From contig URKO01000029.1 of assembly GCA_900548415.1 (NCBI GenBank), forward strand, positions 1 through 9,163: a stretch of DNA of 9,163 bases. The letters are read 5' to 3'. This document shows positions 1 through 6,383 of the stretch, one piece after another. The notes beneath the pieces were generated by a model. It saw only the letters and a list, made by a program, of their open reading frames with translations, made no database searches and had not been told where the DNA came from. A program made the translations under genes and the position numbers. Origin of the DNA: an uncultured Porphyromonas sp. Its GTDB lineage: Bacteria > Bacteroidota > Bacteroidia > Bacteroidales > Porphyromonadaceae. Each line of letters starts with the position of its first letter. The first letter of the stretch is position 1.

Positions 1-425
1 GCGGTAAAGTCCAGCTCGGAAATTTGGTTATCTCCGAGGAAGAAGCTCTCGAGCGTAGGACACTGGATTAACTCGACCTTAGTAATCTGACTCTTGCCAC
101 AGTCAAGGCTCTTGATAGATCCTCTCAGTACGATAGTCTGACTGGAGAGTGTGTACTTCACTTTCTTATTACCGATCTGGGGGGCCTCCTTGACACCCTC
201 GATGGTTATGTCTTTGAGCTTAGGATTTTCAGCTATGAGCTTCATGTCAATGGTTTCACCGACAGCACGTGCCGTGGTGAGCTTGATGTAGCAGCCCTGA
301 GACTGCCTGAGTGCTGTCGTAGCAGCATCTGCTGGAGCCTGTGCAATCCCCTTGGCGGGAAGAGCCAGCAGTCCCCAGAGCAGTAGCCCGAGCGTGAGTA
401 GCGGGGCGATAAGAGTACGTTTCAT
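1..425 (-). CDS. Secreted leucine-rich-repeat (BspA-like) surface protein, 5' end only
   Basis: The frame opens at the ATG complementary to 423-425 and stays open for 141 codons to the left edge, so the C-terminal part is missing. Residues 1-29 form a signal peptide: MKRT, then a Leu-rich core, then an Ala/Gly region with likely cleavage near AQA (28-30). Residues about 46-58 (YIKLTTARAVGET) resemble the short strand repeats of Porphyromonas surface proteins. Residues 100-140 show a leucine-rich pattern, with hydrophobic residues spaced as in LDCGKSQITKVEL and FFLGDNQISELDF. This fits a BspA/internalin-type repeat protein exported by Sec and probably displayed on the cell surface. In Porphyromonas such proteins often end in a type IX secretion signal, but that end is outside the window. 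It is transcribed divergently from trpS. The function (adhesion or host binding) is inferred from the family; the ligand is unknown. Confidence 0.8.
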   Translation of the reverse strand, partial: MKRTLIAPLLTLGLLLWGLLALPAKGIAQAPADAATTALRQSQGCYIKLTTARAVGETIDMKLIAENPKLKDITIEGVKEAPQIGNKKVKYTLSSQTIVLRGSIKSLDCGKSQITKVELIQCPTLESFFLGDNQISELDFT

Positions 426-462
426 ATCAACTTGTTTTTACTGTATGTAGACGAATCTAGCG

Positions 463-510
463 GGAGAGGAGCTAGCTACTGATGCTAAAGCCATCATCGT
501 TGTCCTCTCC
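463..510 (-). repeat. Inverted repeat in the leader of the surface-protein gene
   Basis: GGAGAGGA at 463-470 and TCCTCTCC at 503-510 are perfect 8-base complements around a 32-base loop. The loop contains a smaller complement, TGATG (480-484) with CATCA (492-496). If transcription of the minus-strand gene starts just downstream of the -7 box at 524-531, both arms lie in its leader of roughly 90 nucleotides, upstream of the start codon. No U-tract follows on that strand, so it does not look like an intrinsic terminator. A role in mRNA stability or translation is possible but unproven. Confidence 0.4.
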
Positions 511-523
511 TCATTTTAACATC

Positions 524-553
524 CAAAGGTATCTCAAAGATGCTAGGCGCAAC
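524..553 (-). promoter_or_regulatory. Bacteroidetes-type promoter for the surface-protein gene
   Basis: Read on the minus strand, TACCTTTG (complement of 524-531) matches the -7 consensus TAnnTTTG exactly. GTTG (complement of 550-553) lies 18 bases upstream, close to the usual 19-21-base spacing, as a -33 element with three of four TTTG bases. The predicted start near 517 gives a leader of about 90 nucleotides. This is the only exact TAnnTTTG match on this strand between the start codon and position 560. Confidence 0.55.
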
Positions 554-683
554 GAGCTTTTTCATACCCAGTTATTAGTATTCTGATATTTAGACTTAGC
601 ATTTTAGGCAGTCTCCAAAGACTTGAACACCCACACTCACCACCAAATATGATGCAAAAGCATTGTCATTGCGATCCTACACA

Positions 684-716
684 GTTGCTCCAAGAGCGCA
701 AAAAGTACTACCTTTG
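684..716 (+). promoter_or_regulatory. Bacteroidetes-type promoter for trpS and downstream genes
   Basis: TACCTTTG at 709-716 matches the -7 consensus TAnnTTTG exactly. GTTG at 684-687 is a plausible -33 element (three of four TTTG bases), with 21 bases between. Transcription would begin near 722, leaving a short AT-rich leader of about 35 nucleotides before the trpS ATG at 757. I see no T-box or attenuator-like structure in that leader. No comparable site was seen at the downstream gene junctions, so this may be the main promoter for the whole plus-strand run. Confidence 0.6.
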
Positions 717-756
717 CGCTATAACTATACATTAATATAGAGAGTACATTCACAGT

Positions 757-1752
757 ATGGAACGAGTCGTCAGCGGTATCCGACCTACCGGTCATCTACA
801 TATAGGCAACTACTACGGAGCTATGCGTAGCTTCCTAGAGATGCAGGAACAGTATGATTGCTACTTCTTTATCGCTGACTGGCACTCGCTGACCACGCAT
901 CCACACCCGGGGGACATCGTGCAGGACACAGACACGATCCTCGCGGAGTACCTAGCTTGTGGGCTTGATCCGAGCAAGGTGGTCCTCTACCGTCAGAGCG
1001 ATGTGCCTGAGGTGCTGGAGCTATACCTTTACTTGAACATGAATGCCTATCTAGGTGAGCTACAGCGCACCACCACCTTTAAGGAGAAGGCGCGTAAGCA
1101 GCCAGACAATGTCAATGCTGGTCTGCTCACTTACCCGACGCTCATGGCGGCCGACATCTTATTGCAGCGTGCCGTCAAGGTGCCTGTGGGCAAGGATCAG
1201 GAGCAAAATATGGAGATGGCGCGCCGCTTCGCCCGTCGCTTTAATACGATCTACGATGTGGAGTACTTCACAGAGCCTGCCTCGTGGACCGCTATGTCTC
1301 AGCCGATCAAGGTGCCAGGACTCGATGGCTCGGGCAAGATGGGCAAGAGTGAGGGCAATGCAATCTATCTCTACGAAGATGACAAGGCGATCACGAAGAA
1401 GGTGATGCGAGCCGTCACAGATGCTGGTCCTACGGAGCCAAACAGCAAGCCCTCGGAGCCGGTAGAGAACCTTTTCACCATTATGGATCTGGTCTCTGCG
1501 CCTGAGACGGTAGCACACTTTCGCCAGTCCTATGCGGACTGCTCCATACGCTACGGCGATCTAAAGAAGCAACTAGCAGCTGACCTGCTTACTGCGATAG
1601 CACCCATCCGTGAGCGCATCCTAGAGCTCTCTAGCGACAAGGAGCAACTACACCGAGTAGCTACCGAAGGTGCTATGAAGGCGCGTGAGAGTGCTCGCAA
1701 GACCATCGAGGAGGTCAGAGAGATCATTGGATTTGCTCCGACACTCCGATAA
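757..1752 (+). CDS. trpS: Tryptophanyl-tRNA synthetase
   Basis: Class I aminoacyl-tRNA synthetase that activates tryptophan with ATP and charges tRNA-Trp in the cytoplasm. At 331 residues it has the normal length for bacterial TrpRS and appears complete. The Rossmann-fold signature HIGN is at 15-18 (within GHLHIGNYYG). The TrpRS-typical YPTLMAADIL is at 126-135, followed by VPVGKDQ at 142-148. The second class I signature reads KMGKS (194-198) rather than KMSKS. As I recall, Gly in place of Ser is common in Bacteroidetes TrpRS and not a defect, and both lysines are kept. The start is well placed: it lies about 35 nucleotides downstream of a predicted transcription start, and the MERVVSGIRPTG opening matches the family N-terminus. 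The DUF3127 gene begins 49 bases after the stop. Confidence 0.97.
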   Translation: MERVVSGIRPTGHLHIGNYYGAMRSFLEMQEQYDCYFFIADWHSLTTHPHPGDIVQDTDTILAEYLACGLDPSKVVLYRQSDVPEVLELYLYLNMNAYLGELQRTTTFKEKARKQPDNVNAGLLTYPTLMAADILLQRAVKVPVGKDQEQNMEMARRFARRFNTIYDVEYFTEPASWTAMSQPIKVPGLDGSGKMGKSEGNAIYLYEDDKAITKKVMRAVTDAGPTEPNSKPSEPVENLFTIMDLVSAPETVAHFRQSYADCSIRYGDLKKQLAADLLTAIAPIRERILELSSDKEQLHRVATEGAMKARESARKTIEEVREIIGFAPTLR

Positions 1753-1801
1753 CTATTCACAAACAACTATCGACTAATAACTAACCACTTATAGACTAGA
1801 T

Positions 1802-2284
1802 ATGGACAGCAACAATAACCGCCCCAATCCACTAATTGCAAGAGGCACGGTCATACGCGTTCTTCCAGTACAGGAGGGTGTCAGCAAGTCAGGCAACGCT
1901 TGGCGCAAGGGAGCTTTTGTCATAGAGACTGACTCGCAGTACCCACGTACCATCTGCTTCAACATTTGGAATAATCGCATCGACGAGTATGCACTCACTG
2001 AGGGTGACTTCGTCGAGGTGCGCTTTGATGTAGAGAGCCGTGAGTATATGGAGCGCTGGTACACAGACGTGACCGCTTACAGCGTCTCCAAGGTAGACCA
2101 AACAGCAGCAGCTGCGCCTGAGGCTGATCCCTTTGCGGGTAAAGCTCCCTACGTAGAGGGCGGTGCAGCATCAGCTCCTAGCACGGGCTTCGCTTCGCAA
2201 GCTCCTGAGGCAGGAACGCAAAATCAGTTTGGCGGATCTTTTGACCCAGCCGCTGGTGACAACGCTGACGACCTACCTTTCTAA
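1802..2284 (+). CDS. DUF3127 OB-fold protein with SSB-like acidic tail
   Basis: A 160-residue protein of the DUF3127 family, common in Bacteroidetes. Residues about 11-98 form a compact beta-rich domain with family features: GTVIRVLPVQEG (15-26), FVIETDSQYP (39-48), CFNIWNN (52-58), GDFVEVRFDVESREY (68-82) and RWYTDVTAY (85-93). This resembles the OB fold of single-stranded-DNA-binding proteins. Residues 99-154 form an Ala/Pro/Gly/Gln-rich, probably disordered linker. The last residues, DDLPF (156-160), closely match the SSB C-terminal tip (DDDIPF in E. coli) that recruits repair and replication proteins. A role in single-stranded nucleic-acid binding is inferred from fold and tail; I know of no firmly assigned function. 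It is not canonical SSB, because the core lacks the usual SSB N-terminal motifs. rlmH starts 18 bases downstream. Confidence 0.85.
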   Translation: MDSNNNRPNPLIARGTVIRVLPVQEGVSKSGNAWRKGAFVIETDSQYPRTICFNIWNNRIDEYALTEGDFVEVRFDVESREYMERWYTDVTAYSVSKVDQTAAAAPEADPFAGKAPYVEGGAASAPSTGFASQAPEAGTQNQFGGSFDPAAGDNADDLPF

Positions 2285-2302
2285 GCACTATCTCTGCATC
2301 GT

Positions 2303-2782
2303 ATGCGCACGACACTCCTCGTAGTGGGTGAGACCTCTTCGCCAGAGCTACACCGCCTCATCGAGGAGTATCGGCAGCGTATCGGTGGGTATATACCTTT
2401 CGACATAGAGGTCTTGCCCGACCCTAAGCGGCGCAAGCAGCAAGCCTCCATAGCAAATCAGCAACAGGCGACCTGCGAGGCTATTGCCTCGGTGATCGCG
2501 CCGAGTGATCTGGTGGTTCTGCTCGATGAGCGGGGCAAGGAGTACACGAGCCGTCAGTGGGCAGAGCAGTTGCAGCGCTATATGAATAGCGGTGCTAAGC
2601 GACTACTCCTGGTGGTGGGCGGGCCCTATGGCTTTACGTCTGAGTTTAAGCAGCGCTACGGGCAGCAGGCCTGGTCGCTCAGTCGCTTGACACTGACGCA
2701 TGAGATGGTGCGTCTCTTTGCCGTCGAGCAGATCTACCGAGCCTGCACGATACTGCGGGGAGAGCCTTACCATCACGACTAA
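2303..2782 (+). CDS. rlmH: 23S rRNA pseudouridine-1915 N3-methyltransferase RlmH
   Basis: SPOUT-class methyltransferase that uses S-adenosylmethionine to methylate pseudouridine 1915 in helix 69 of 23S rRNA, acting on assembled 70S ribosomes. The 159-residue length is normal. Family hallmarks are present in order: LLDERGKEYTS (73-83), VGGPYGF (105-111, part of the cofactor-binding knot), SLSRLTLTHEMVR (125-137), EQIYRA (142-147) and the C-terminal PYHHD (155-159), whose conserved Tyr and His residues sit at the active site. The fully conserved tail shows the gene is intact. It lies between the DUF3127 gene (18 bases upstream) and the PAS gene (16 bases downstream), probably in one transcript. 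Confidence 0.97.
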   Translation: MRTTLLVVGETSSPELHRLIEEYRQRIGGYIPFDIEVLPDPKRRKQQASIANQQQATCEAIASVIAPSDLVVLLDERGKEYTSRQWAEQLQRYMNSGAKRLLLVVGGPYGFTSEFKQRYGQQAWSLSRLTLTHEMVRLFAVEQIYRACTILRGEPYHHD

Positions 2783-2798
2783 TTAGAGTCCCAACTAC

Positions 2799-3152
2799 AT
2801 GATACCATTCTTTGAAGAGGCCGACGTCGCGGTCACGATCTGTGACCGTGAGGGGCGCATTATAGAGATGAACGAGCAGTCGCGTCAGGTCAATCTTAAG
2901 CCAGGGCAAAGCTTGATCGGCAAGAATGTCCTCGACTGCCACCCAGAGCCGGCACGCTCGCTACTCGCTGACATGATGGCGCACCAGACGAAGCATGTCT
3001 ACACCATCACAAAGGGCGACAAGAAGAAGCTCATCTACCAGATCCCGTGGTACGAAAATGGCGAGTACGCTGGCTTTATGGAGCTATCGATGATCATCCC
3101 CCACGAGATGGCACACTACGTACGTCAGGTGCCTCCGGAGAAGAAGGCTTAG
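2799..3152 (+). CDS. Small stand-alone PAS-domain protein
   Basis: A 117-residue cytoplasmic protein that consists almost entirely of one PAS domain. VTICDREGRIIEMNEQSRQ (12-30) is the classic PAS opening (a strand, an acidic turn, then a strand and helix with the N residue). IGKNVLDCHPEPA (40-52) carries the CHP element seen in PAS domains linked to DUF438 proteins. YTITKGDKKKLIYQIPWYENGEYAGFMEL includes the later strands (residues 68-96). There is no kinase, cyclase or DNA-binding domain, so any output must go through a partner. The ligand is unknown; the Cys-His pair (47-48) could bind a metal or haem, but that is speculation. The next gene, a small membrane protein, starts only 2 bases after the stop, suggesting translational coupling and possibly joint function. 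Confidence 0.8.
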   Translation: MIPFFEEADVAVTICDREGRIIEMNEQSRQVNLKPGQSLIGKNVLDCHPEPARSLLADMMAHQTKHVYTITKGDKKKLIYQIPWYENGEYAGFMELSMIIPHEMAHYVRQVPPEKKA

Positions 3153-3154
3153 CC

Positions 3155-3379
3155 ATGTCTCGCAGAGATCGCCTCAAGCTTTACTTCCTCCTCATCTGGT
3201 GGATCGCCCTCAACGTGTGGGTCTGGATCCTACAGCGTGCCCCCTTTGACTGGATACGTGTAGGCTCTAGTATCGGCACGCTCGTAGTGATTGCACTCCT
3301 CGCCTGGATATGGCATAGGAACTACCGCACCGAGCAGGAGCGTCGTGCTCTAGAGCAGTCTGAGGACGAAGAGAAGTAA
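3155..3379 (+). CDS. Small two-helix membrane protein
   Basis: A 74-residue protein starting at the ATG at 3155, two bases after the PAS gene stop. The same frame is open back to an ATG at 3047, but that longer start would overlap the PAS gene by over 100 bases, and its extra 36 residues look like an out-of-frame shadow, so I rejected it. The order is a basic N-terminus (MSRRDRLK), a Trp-rich hydrophobic helix (about 9-27, LYFLLIWWIALNVWVWIL), a short loop, a second hydrophobic helix (about 37-54) and a charged tail rich in Glu and Arg (55-74). This predicts an inner-membrane hairpin with both ends probably in the cytoplasm. I do not recognise the family. The close spacing to the PAS gene suggests the two are made together. 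Confidence 0.7.
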   Translation: MSRRDRLKLYFLLIWWIALNVWVWILQRAPFDWIRVGSSIGTLVVIALLAWIWHRNYRTEQERRALEQSEDEEK

Positions 3380-3407
3380 CCATCGCCACATCTCTCCTAT
3401 TATATAT

Positions 3408-4343
3408 ATGTCTCGTAAGCTCACACCGATACGCTGTACGCCCCAATACTATCACAAGATATGGGGTGGAGGTCGTCTTGCCCCTACGGGAGGCGACAAG
3501 CAGATTGGCGAGGTGTGGCTACTATCAGCACTGGCAGGGCAGGAGACACCCACAGAGGGTGCCGACTACGAGGGAGCTCCGCTAGACTCTTTGGTATCTC
3601 GCTATGGCGATCGCCTACTAGGACCAGGACAGACGGCACGATGTGGTGGAGCTTTCCCCTTATTGATCAAGCTGCTAGACGCAGCGACAGATCTCTCTGT
3701 ACAGGTACACCCATCGCCAGAGGAGGGGGGCAAGGATGAGATTTGGTACTTTCTAGAGACAGAGCCGACGAGCCGTATCTGTCTCGGACTGACCGAGCCG
3801 ATGAGTGCCGATGCCTTGCGCTCCGCCATCGAGCGTGGTGATCTGATGCACTATCTGCACTGGGAACCTGTGAGATCAGGAGAAGCTATCGCCCTACCGG
3901 CTGGTACGATCCACGCACTAGGTGCCGGATCGATGCTGATTGAGGTGCAGGACACAAGCGACACGACCTATCGTCTCTACGACTATGACCGAGTAGACGA
4001 CGAGGGTGCCAAGCGTACGCTACACATCGAGGAGGCACTCCGCAGTGCGACACTAGAGCCGCATAAGCTAGACGCTCGCCAGTTGCCCTTGGGTACACCA
4101 CGCTTCGTCTGTCACGAGGTGATAGCCACCCCAGACTCGTCTCAGCTCATCACAACCGATGGCACAAGCTGTGCGATCCTTGTCGGTATCTCTGGGAGCT
4201 TGCTACTAAGCGGTGAAGACACAGAGCAGTGGCAACTAGCTCCCCACGAAGCGCTCCTGCTCCCCGCTGAGACGCTCCCGATGCAGGTAGCACCGGGCGA
4301 GGGAAAAGCCTTGATGATAACCTTAACGCCCACAGAGCTATGA
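3408..4343 (+). CDS. manA: Mannose-6-phosphate isomerase (class I)
   Basis: Zinc-dependent cupin enzyme that interconverts fructose-6-phosphate and mannose-6-phosphate, the entry to GDP-mannose for cell-envelope glycans or to mannose catabolism. At 311 residues it matches the short bacterial form. Signatures include YHKIWGGGRL (15-24), VQVHP with likely metal ligand His101, KDEIWY with Glu111, and PAGTIHALGAGS with His169, followed by IEVQDTSDTTYRLYDYDR (178-195). The C-terminal third is the usual second cupin-like beta domain. The stretch between the first two ligands (HPSPEEGGKDE) is shorter than the HPDDE...GKTE loop I recall in relatives, but the ligand residues remain. The stop overlaps the next start (ATGA), implying coupled translation with the DUF3109 gene. 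No Shine-Dalgarno is seen; the leader is AT-rich, as usual in this phylum. Confidence 0.94.
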   Translation: MSRKLTPIRCTPQYYHKIWGGGRLAPTGGDKQIGEVWLLSALAGQETPTEGADYEGAPLDSLVSRYGDRLLGPGQTARCGGAFPLLIKLLDAATDLSVQVHPSPEEGGKDEIWYFLETEPTSRICLGLTEPMSADALRSAIERGDLMHYLHWEPVRSGEAIALPAGTIHALGAGSMLIEVQDTSDTTYRLYDYDRVDDEGAKRTLHIEEALRSATLEPHKLDARQLPLGTPRFVCHEVIATPDSSQLITTDGTSCAILVGISGSLLLSGEDTEQWQLAPHEALLLPAETLPMQVAPGEGKALMITLTPTEL

Positions 4344-4957
4344 TACAGATCGATGACAAGGTGGTGAGCTTTGAGATCCTTGAGGAGTGCTTCGCCTGCG
4401 ACTACGCTGTATGCCGTGGCGCTTGCTGCGTGCATGGCGATGCGGGCCCTCCCGCCACAGAGCGTGAGTGCCAGAGCTATCAGCGTCATCTCTCGCTCCT
4501 TGAGCCGCACCTAGCCCCCGAGGCGTGTGAGCTGATCCATCATCAAGGGGTGAGCTACACGGATATAACTGGCGAGCGGGTACTCTCTGTGGTCAACGAT
4601 GAGAACTGCGCCTTCACGCTTCACCCCACACCGCCCGAAGGGGTACGCTGCGCCATCGAGTGGTATACCTCGACCCATCCCAAGGTGCAGCTAGAGAAGC
4701 CGATCAGTTGTCGCCTCTACCCTATCCGTGTGCGTCAGTTCAAGTACTTCTCGTCCCTACATTACGACCGCTGGGACATCTGTCAGGCGGCTGTGGAGCG
4801 AGGTCGCAAGCTCGGCATCAAGGTCTACCAGTTCGTACGTGAACCGCTGATAGCAGCCTTCGGAGCACACTTTTACGATCAACTCGTCGAGGCGGACAAG
4901 CTACTCCAAGAGGCGCGACGCAAAGAGGCGGAAGATAGAAGAGACGCCAAGCACTGA
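4340..4957 (+). CDS. DUF3109 cysteine-rich protein
   Basis: A 205-residue cytoplasmic protein of the DUF3109 family, which is common in Bacteroidetes and related to putative zinc/iron-cluster proteins. The N-terminal region has a dense cluster, CFACDYAVCRGACC (17-30), followed by GDAGPPATERE. Further conserved cysteines are in NDENCAF (Cys90), GVRCAIEW (Cys104), KPISCRLYPIR (Cys124) and YDRWDICQ (Cys148). The full set (Cys20, 25, 29, 30, 90, 104, 124, 148) could hold one or more metal centres, most likely an iron-sulphur cluster or zinc; this is inferred from the residues. The C-terminal end (about 183-205) is a charged helix. The start is the ATG overlapping the manA stop by four bases, so translation is probably coupled. 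The biochemical role is unknown. Confidence 0.88.
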   Translation: MIQIDDKVVSFEILEECFACDYAVCRGACCVHGDAGPPATERECQSYQRHLSLLEPHLAPEACELIHHQGVSYTDITGERVLSVVNDENCAFTLHPTPPEGVRCAIEWYTSTHPKVQLEKPISCRLYPIRVRQFKYFSSLHYDRWDICQAAVERGRKLGIKVYQFVREPLIAAFGAHFYDQLVEADKLLQEARRKEAEDRRDAKH

Positions 4958-4988
4958 TTGACTCCCGAGGTAGTCTCTCGCATAGCTC

Positions 4989-6383
4989 ATGAAAAGAAAG
5001 AATCATCTCTACCGTAGCTTCTTGCTACTCCTCGTTGGCGGTCTGCTAGCGTATGGACTCTCGGAGCTACTCGTTGCTGTCGGCCCTATCGCGGGCTACC
5101 ACTTCAAGGGATTCAACCCGCTAAGTGACCTCCTTGACACGACAGCAAACCAATCGTCGGAGACGCTCTCCATACCCCTAGACGAATCTGACAACCCTCT
5201 TGATCCGAAAGAAACTCTGGAGAGCTCCACTGGCGCAATAGGAGATTCGACCGGCCGTACGCAAGTGGCTATCGACACGCTTCCTCCGCTAGAGTTCTCC
5301 AGTCGTCTGATAGACTACTCCGAGGGACAGAGTGCGTTGCGTCGCCTACGCGCTGTGTTGCGAGAGGGGCACTCGAGGGCGGTACGTATCGCTTTCGTCG
5401 GTGACTCCTTTATAGAGGGCGACATCTTGGTGGAACCTTTTCGCCAGGCACTCCAGCAGACTTATGGCGGGCAAGGCGTGGGCTACGTACCGCTCACCTC
5501 GCCTGTGGCTCGCTTTAGGCAGAGCATCCAGCAGCGCTTCGAGGGTGCTTGGCAGGAGACCTCAGCCAATAAGAGTAAGTCTCGCTCTCTCTTTACTCTG
5601 GCCGAAACCTTCGCCACAGCTACTGCTACCGCCTCCACAAGCTACAAGCTAAAGAGCGCCGCCGACCGTGTGACGCTCCACTACGTGAGCGACTCGATCC
5701 CGGTGACGATCAGTTACGGCATCAATGGTGGCGAGCAGCAACGTGCTGAGCTACCCGCTAGCCACGGAGCAATGGCCGAGTACACCCTGCCTCAGAGTGG
5801 AGTCAAGCGGGTTGAGATAGCCACCGAGGGAGGCGATGGCACACGCTTCTATGGGGTCTGCTTCGATGGTGTAACGGGCGTCTCCGTGGACAACTTCAGT
5901 CTCCGTGGCTCCTCTGGCATAAAACTCAATGCTGTCTCCTCAGCCCTGACGATGCAACTCTCACGCTTCCGCCCCTACGACCTGATCATCCTTTCCTATG
6001 GGCTTAATGTGGTAAGCGCTCAGGACAATAACGACAGTTACGACTGGTACTACGCCGCCATGGCTAAGAGCATCGAACATATCCAGCAGCTCTACCCACA
6101 CGCCACGATCCTACTCATGTCGCTCTCCGACCGCGCCACACTGCGTGAGGGTGAGATCCACCCGCTCAATGGGGTGGCTCGTGTGCTCCGCATACAGCAC
6201 CGCTTGGCGCAGCGCTACGGGCTCCTCTTTTGGAATACGCATGAGGCGATGGCTTCGCTCGGCGGCATCAAAGGCTTTGTGGACAAAGGATGGGCGGCAA
6301 AAGACTACACCCACATCTCTATGGCGGGTGGGCGGCAGCTCGCTAAGTTACTCACAGCAGATCTGATCGGCGATGAGGAGTAG
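4989..6383 (+). CDS. Membrane-anchored SGNH/GDSL hydrolase or acetyltransferase
   Basis: A 464-residue envelope protein. A basic N-terminus (MKRKNHLYR) and a hydrophobic segment (10-34) without a clear cleavage site predict an inner-membrane anchor. A Ser/Thr/Asp-rich linker follows (about 45-105). The catalytic domain begins at AVRIAFVGDSFIEGD (131-145) with nucleophile Ser140 in GDSF. Residues about 165-300 form a beta-rich insertion without catalytic motifs. The core then resumes with RGSSG (306-310, block II glycine), ILSYGLN (334-340, block III Asn340) and DYTH (439-442, block V Asp439/His442). The full Ser-Asp-His set is present, so it is probably active. The insertion recalls Ape1, and the anchored layout recalls PatB and AlgJ-type transferases. 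It could add or remove acetyl groups on an envelope glycan. It overlaps the next SGNH gene by 11 bases. Confidence 0.85.
   Translation: MKRKNHLYRSFLLLLVGGLLAYGLSELLVAVGPIAGYHFKGFNPLSDLLDTTANQSSETLSIPLDESDNPLDPKETLESSTGAIGDSTGRTQVAIDTLPPLEFSSRLIDYSEGQSALRRLRAVLREGHSRAVRIAFVGDSFIEGDILVEPFRQALQQTYGGQGVGYVPLTSPVARFRQSIQQRFEGAWQETSANKSKSRSLFTLAETFATATATASTSYKLKSAADRVTLHYVSDSIPVTISYGINGGEQQRAELPASHGAMAEYTLPQSGVKRVEIATEGGDGTRFYGVCFDGVTGVSVDNFSLRGSSGIKLNAVSSALTMQLSRFRPYDLIILSYGLNVVSAQDNNDSYDWYYAAMAKSIEHIQQLYPHATILLMSLSDRATLREGEIHPLNGVARVLRIQHRLAQRYGLLFWNTHEAMASLGGIKGFVDKGWAAKDYTHISMAGGRQLAKLLTADLIGDEE

Larger units (their letters stand above)
426..756. other. Divergent intergenic region
   Basis: This 331-base gap separates the minus-strand leucine-rich-repeat gene from trpS. 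It contains two outward-facing Bacteroidetes-type promoters (524-553 minus, 684-716 plus) and an inverted repeat in the putative leader of the minus-strand gene (463-470 with 503-510). It is more AT-rich than the flanking genes. I see no open frame with coding character, no tRNA-like fold and no terminator in it. The stretch between the promoters (about 554-683) holds only a short palindrome, ATGC-AAAA-GCAT at 652-663. Confidence 0.7.

Noticed and set aside
652..663. Short palindrome ATGC-AAAA-GCAT upstream of the trpS promoter as an operator
   Set aside because: Four-base arms are expected by chance in AT-rich intergenic DNA, and no second copy or known regulator motif supports it.
1336..1350. 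KMGKS in TrpRS as a catalytic defect
   Set aside because: Both lysines and the final serine are kept, and Gly at the third position is, as far as I recall, normal for this enzyme in Bacteroidetes.
1802..2284. Calling this gene canonical ssb
   Set aside because: The C-terminal tip and OB-like core are suggestive, but the core motifs fit DUF3127 and the standard SSB N-terminal region is absent.
3047..3154. Upstream extension of the small membrane protein to an earlier ATG
   Set aside because: It overlaps the PAS gene in another frame and its sequence has no membrane or domain character; the ATG at 3155 gives a sensible protein with a basic start and two helices.
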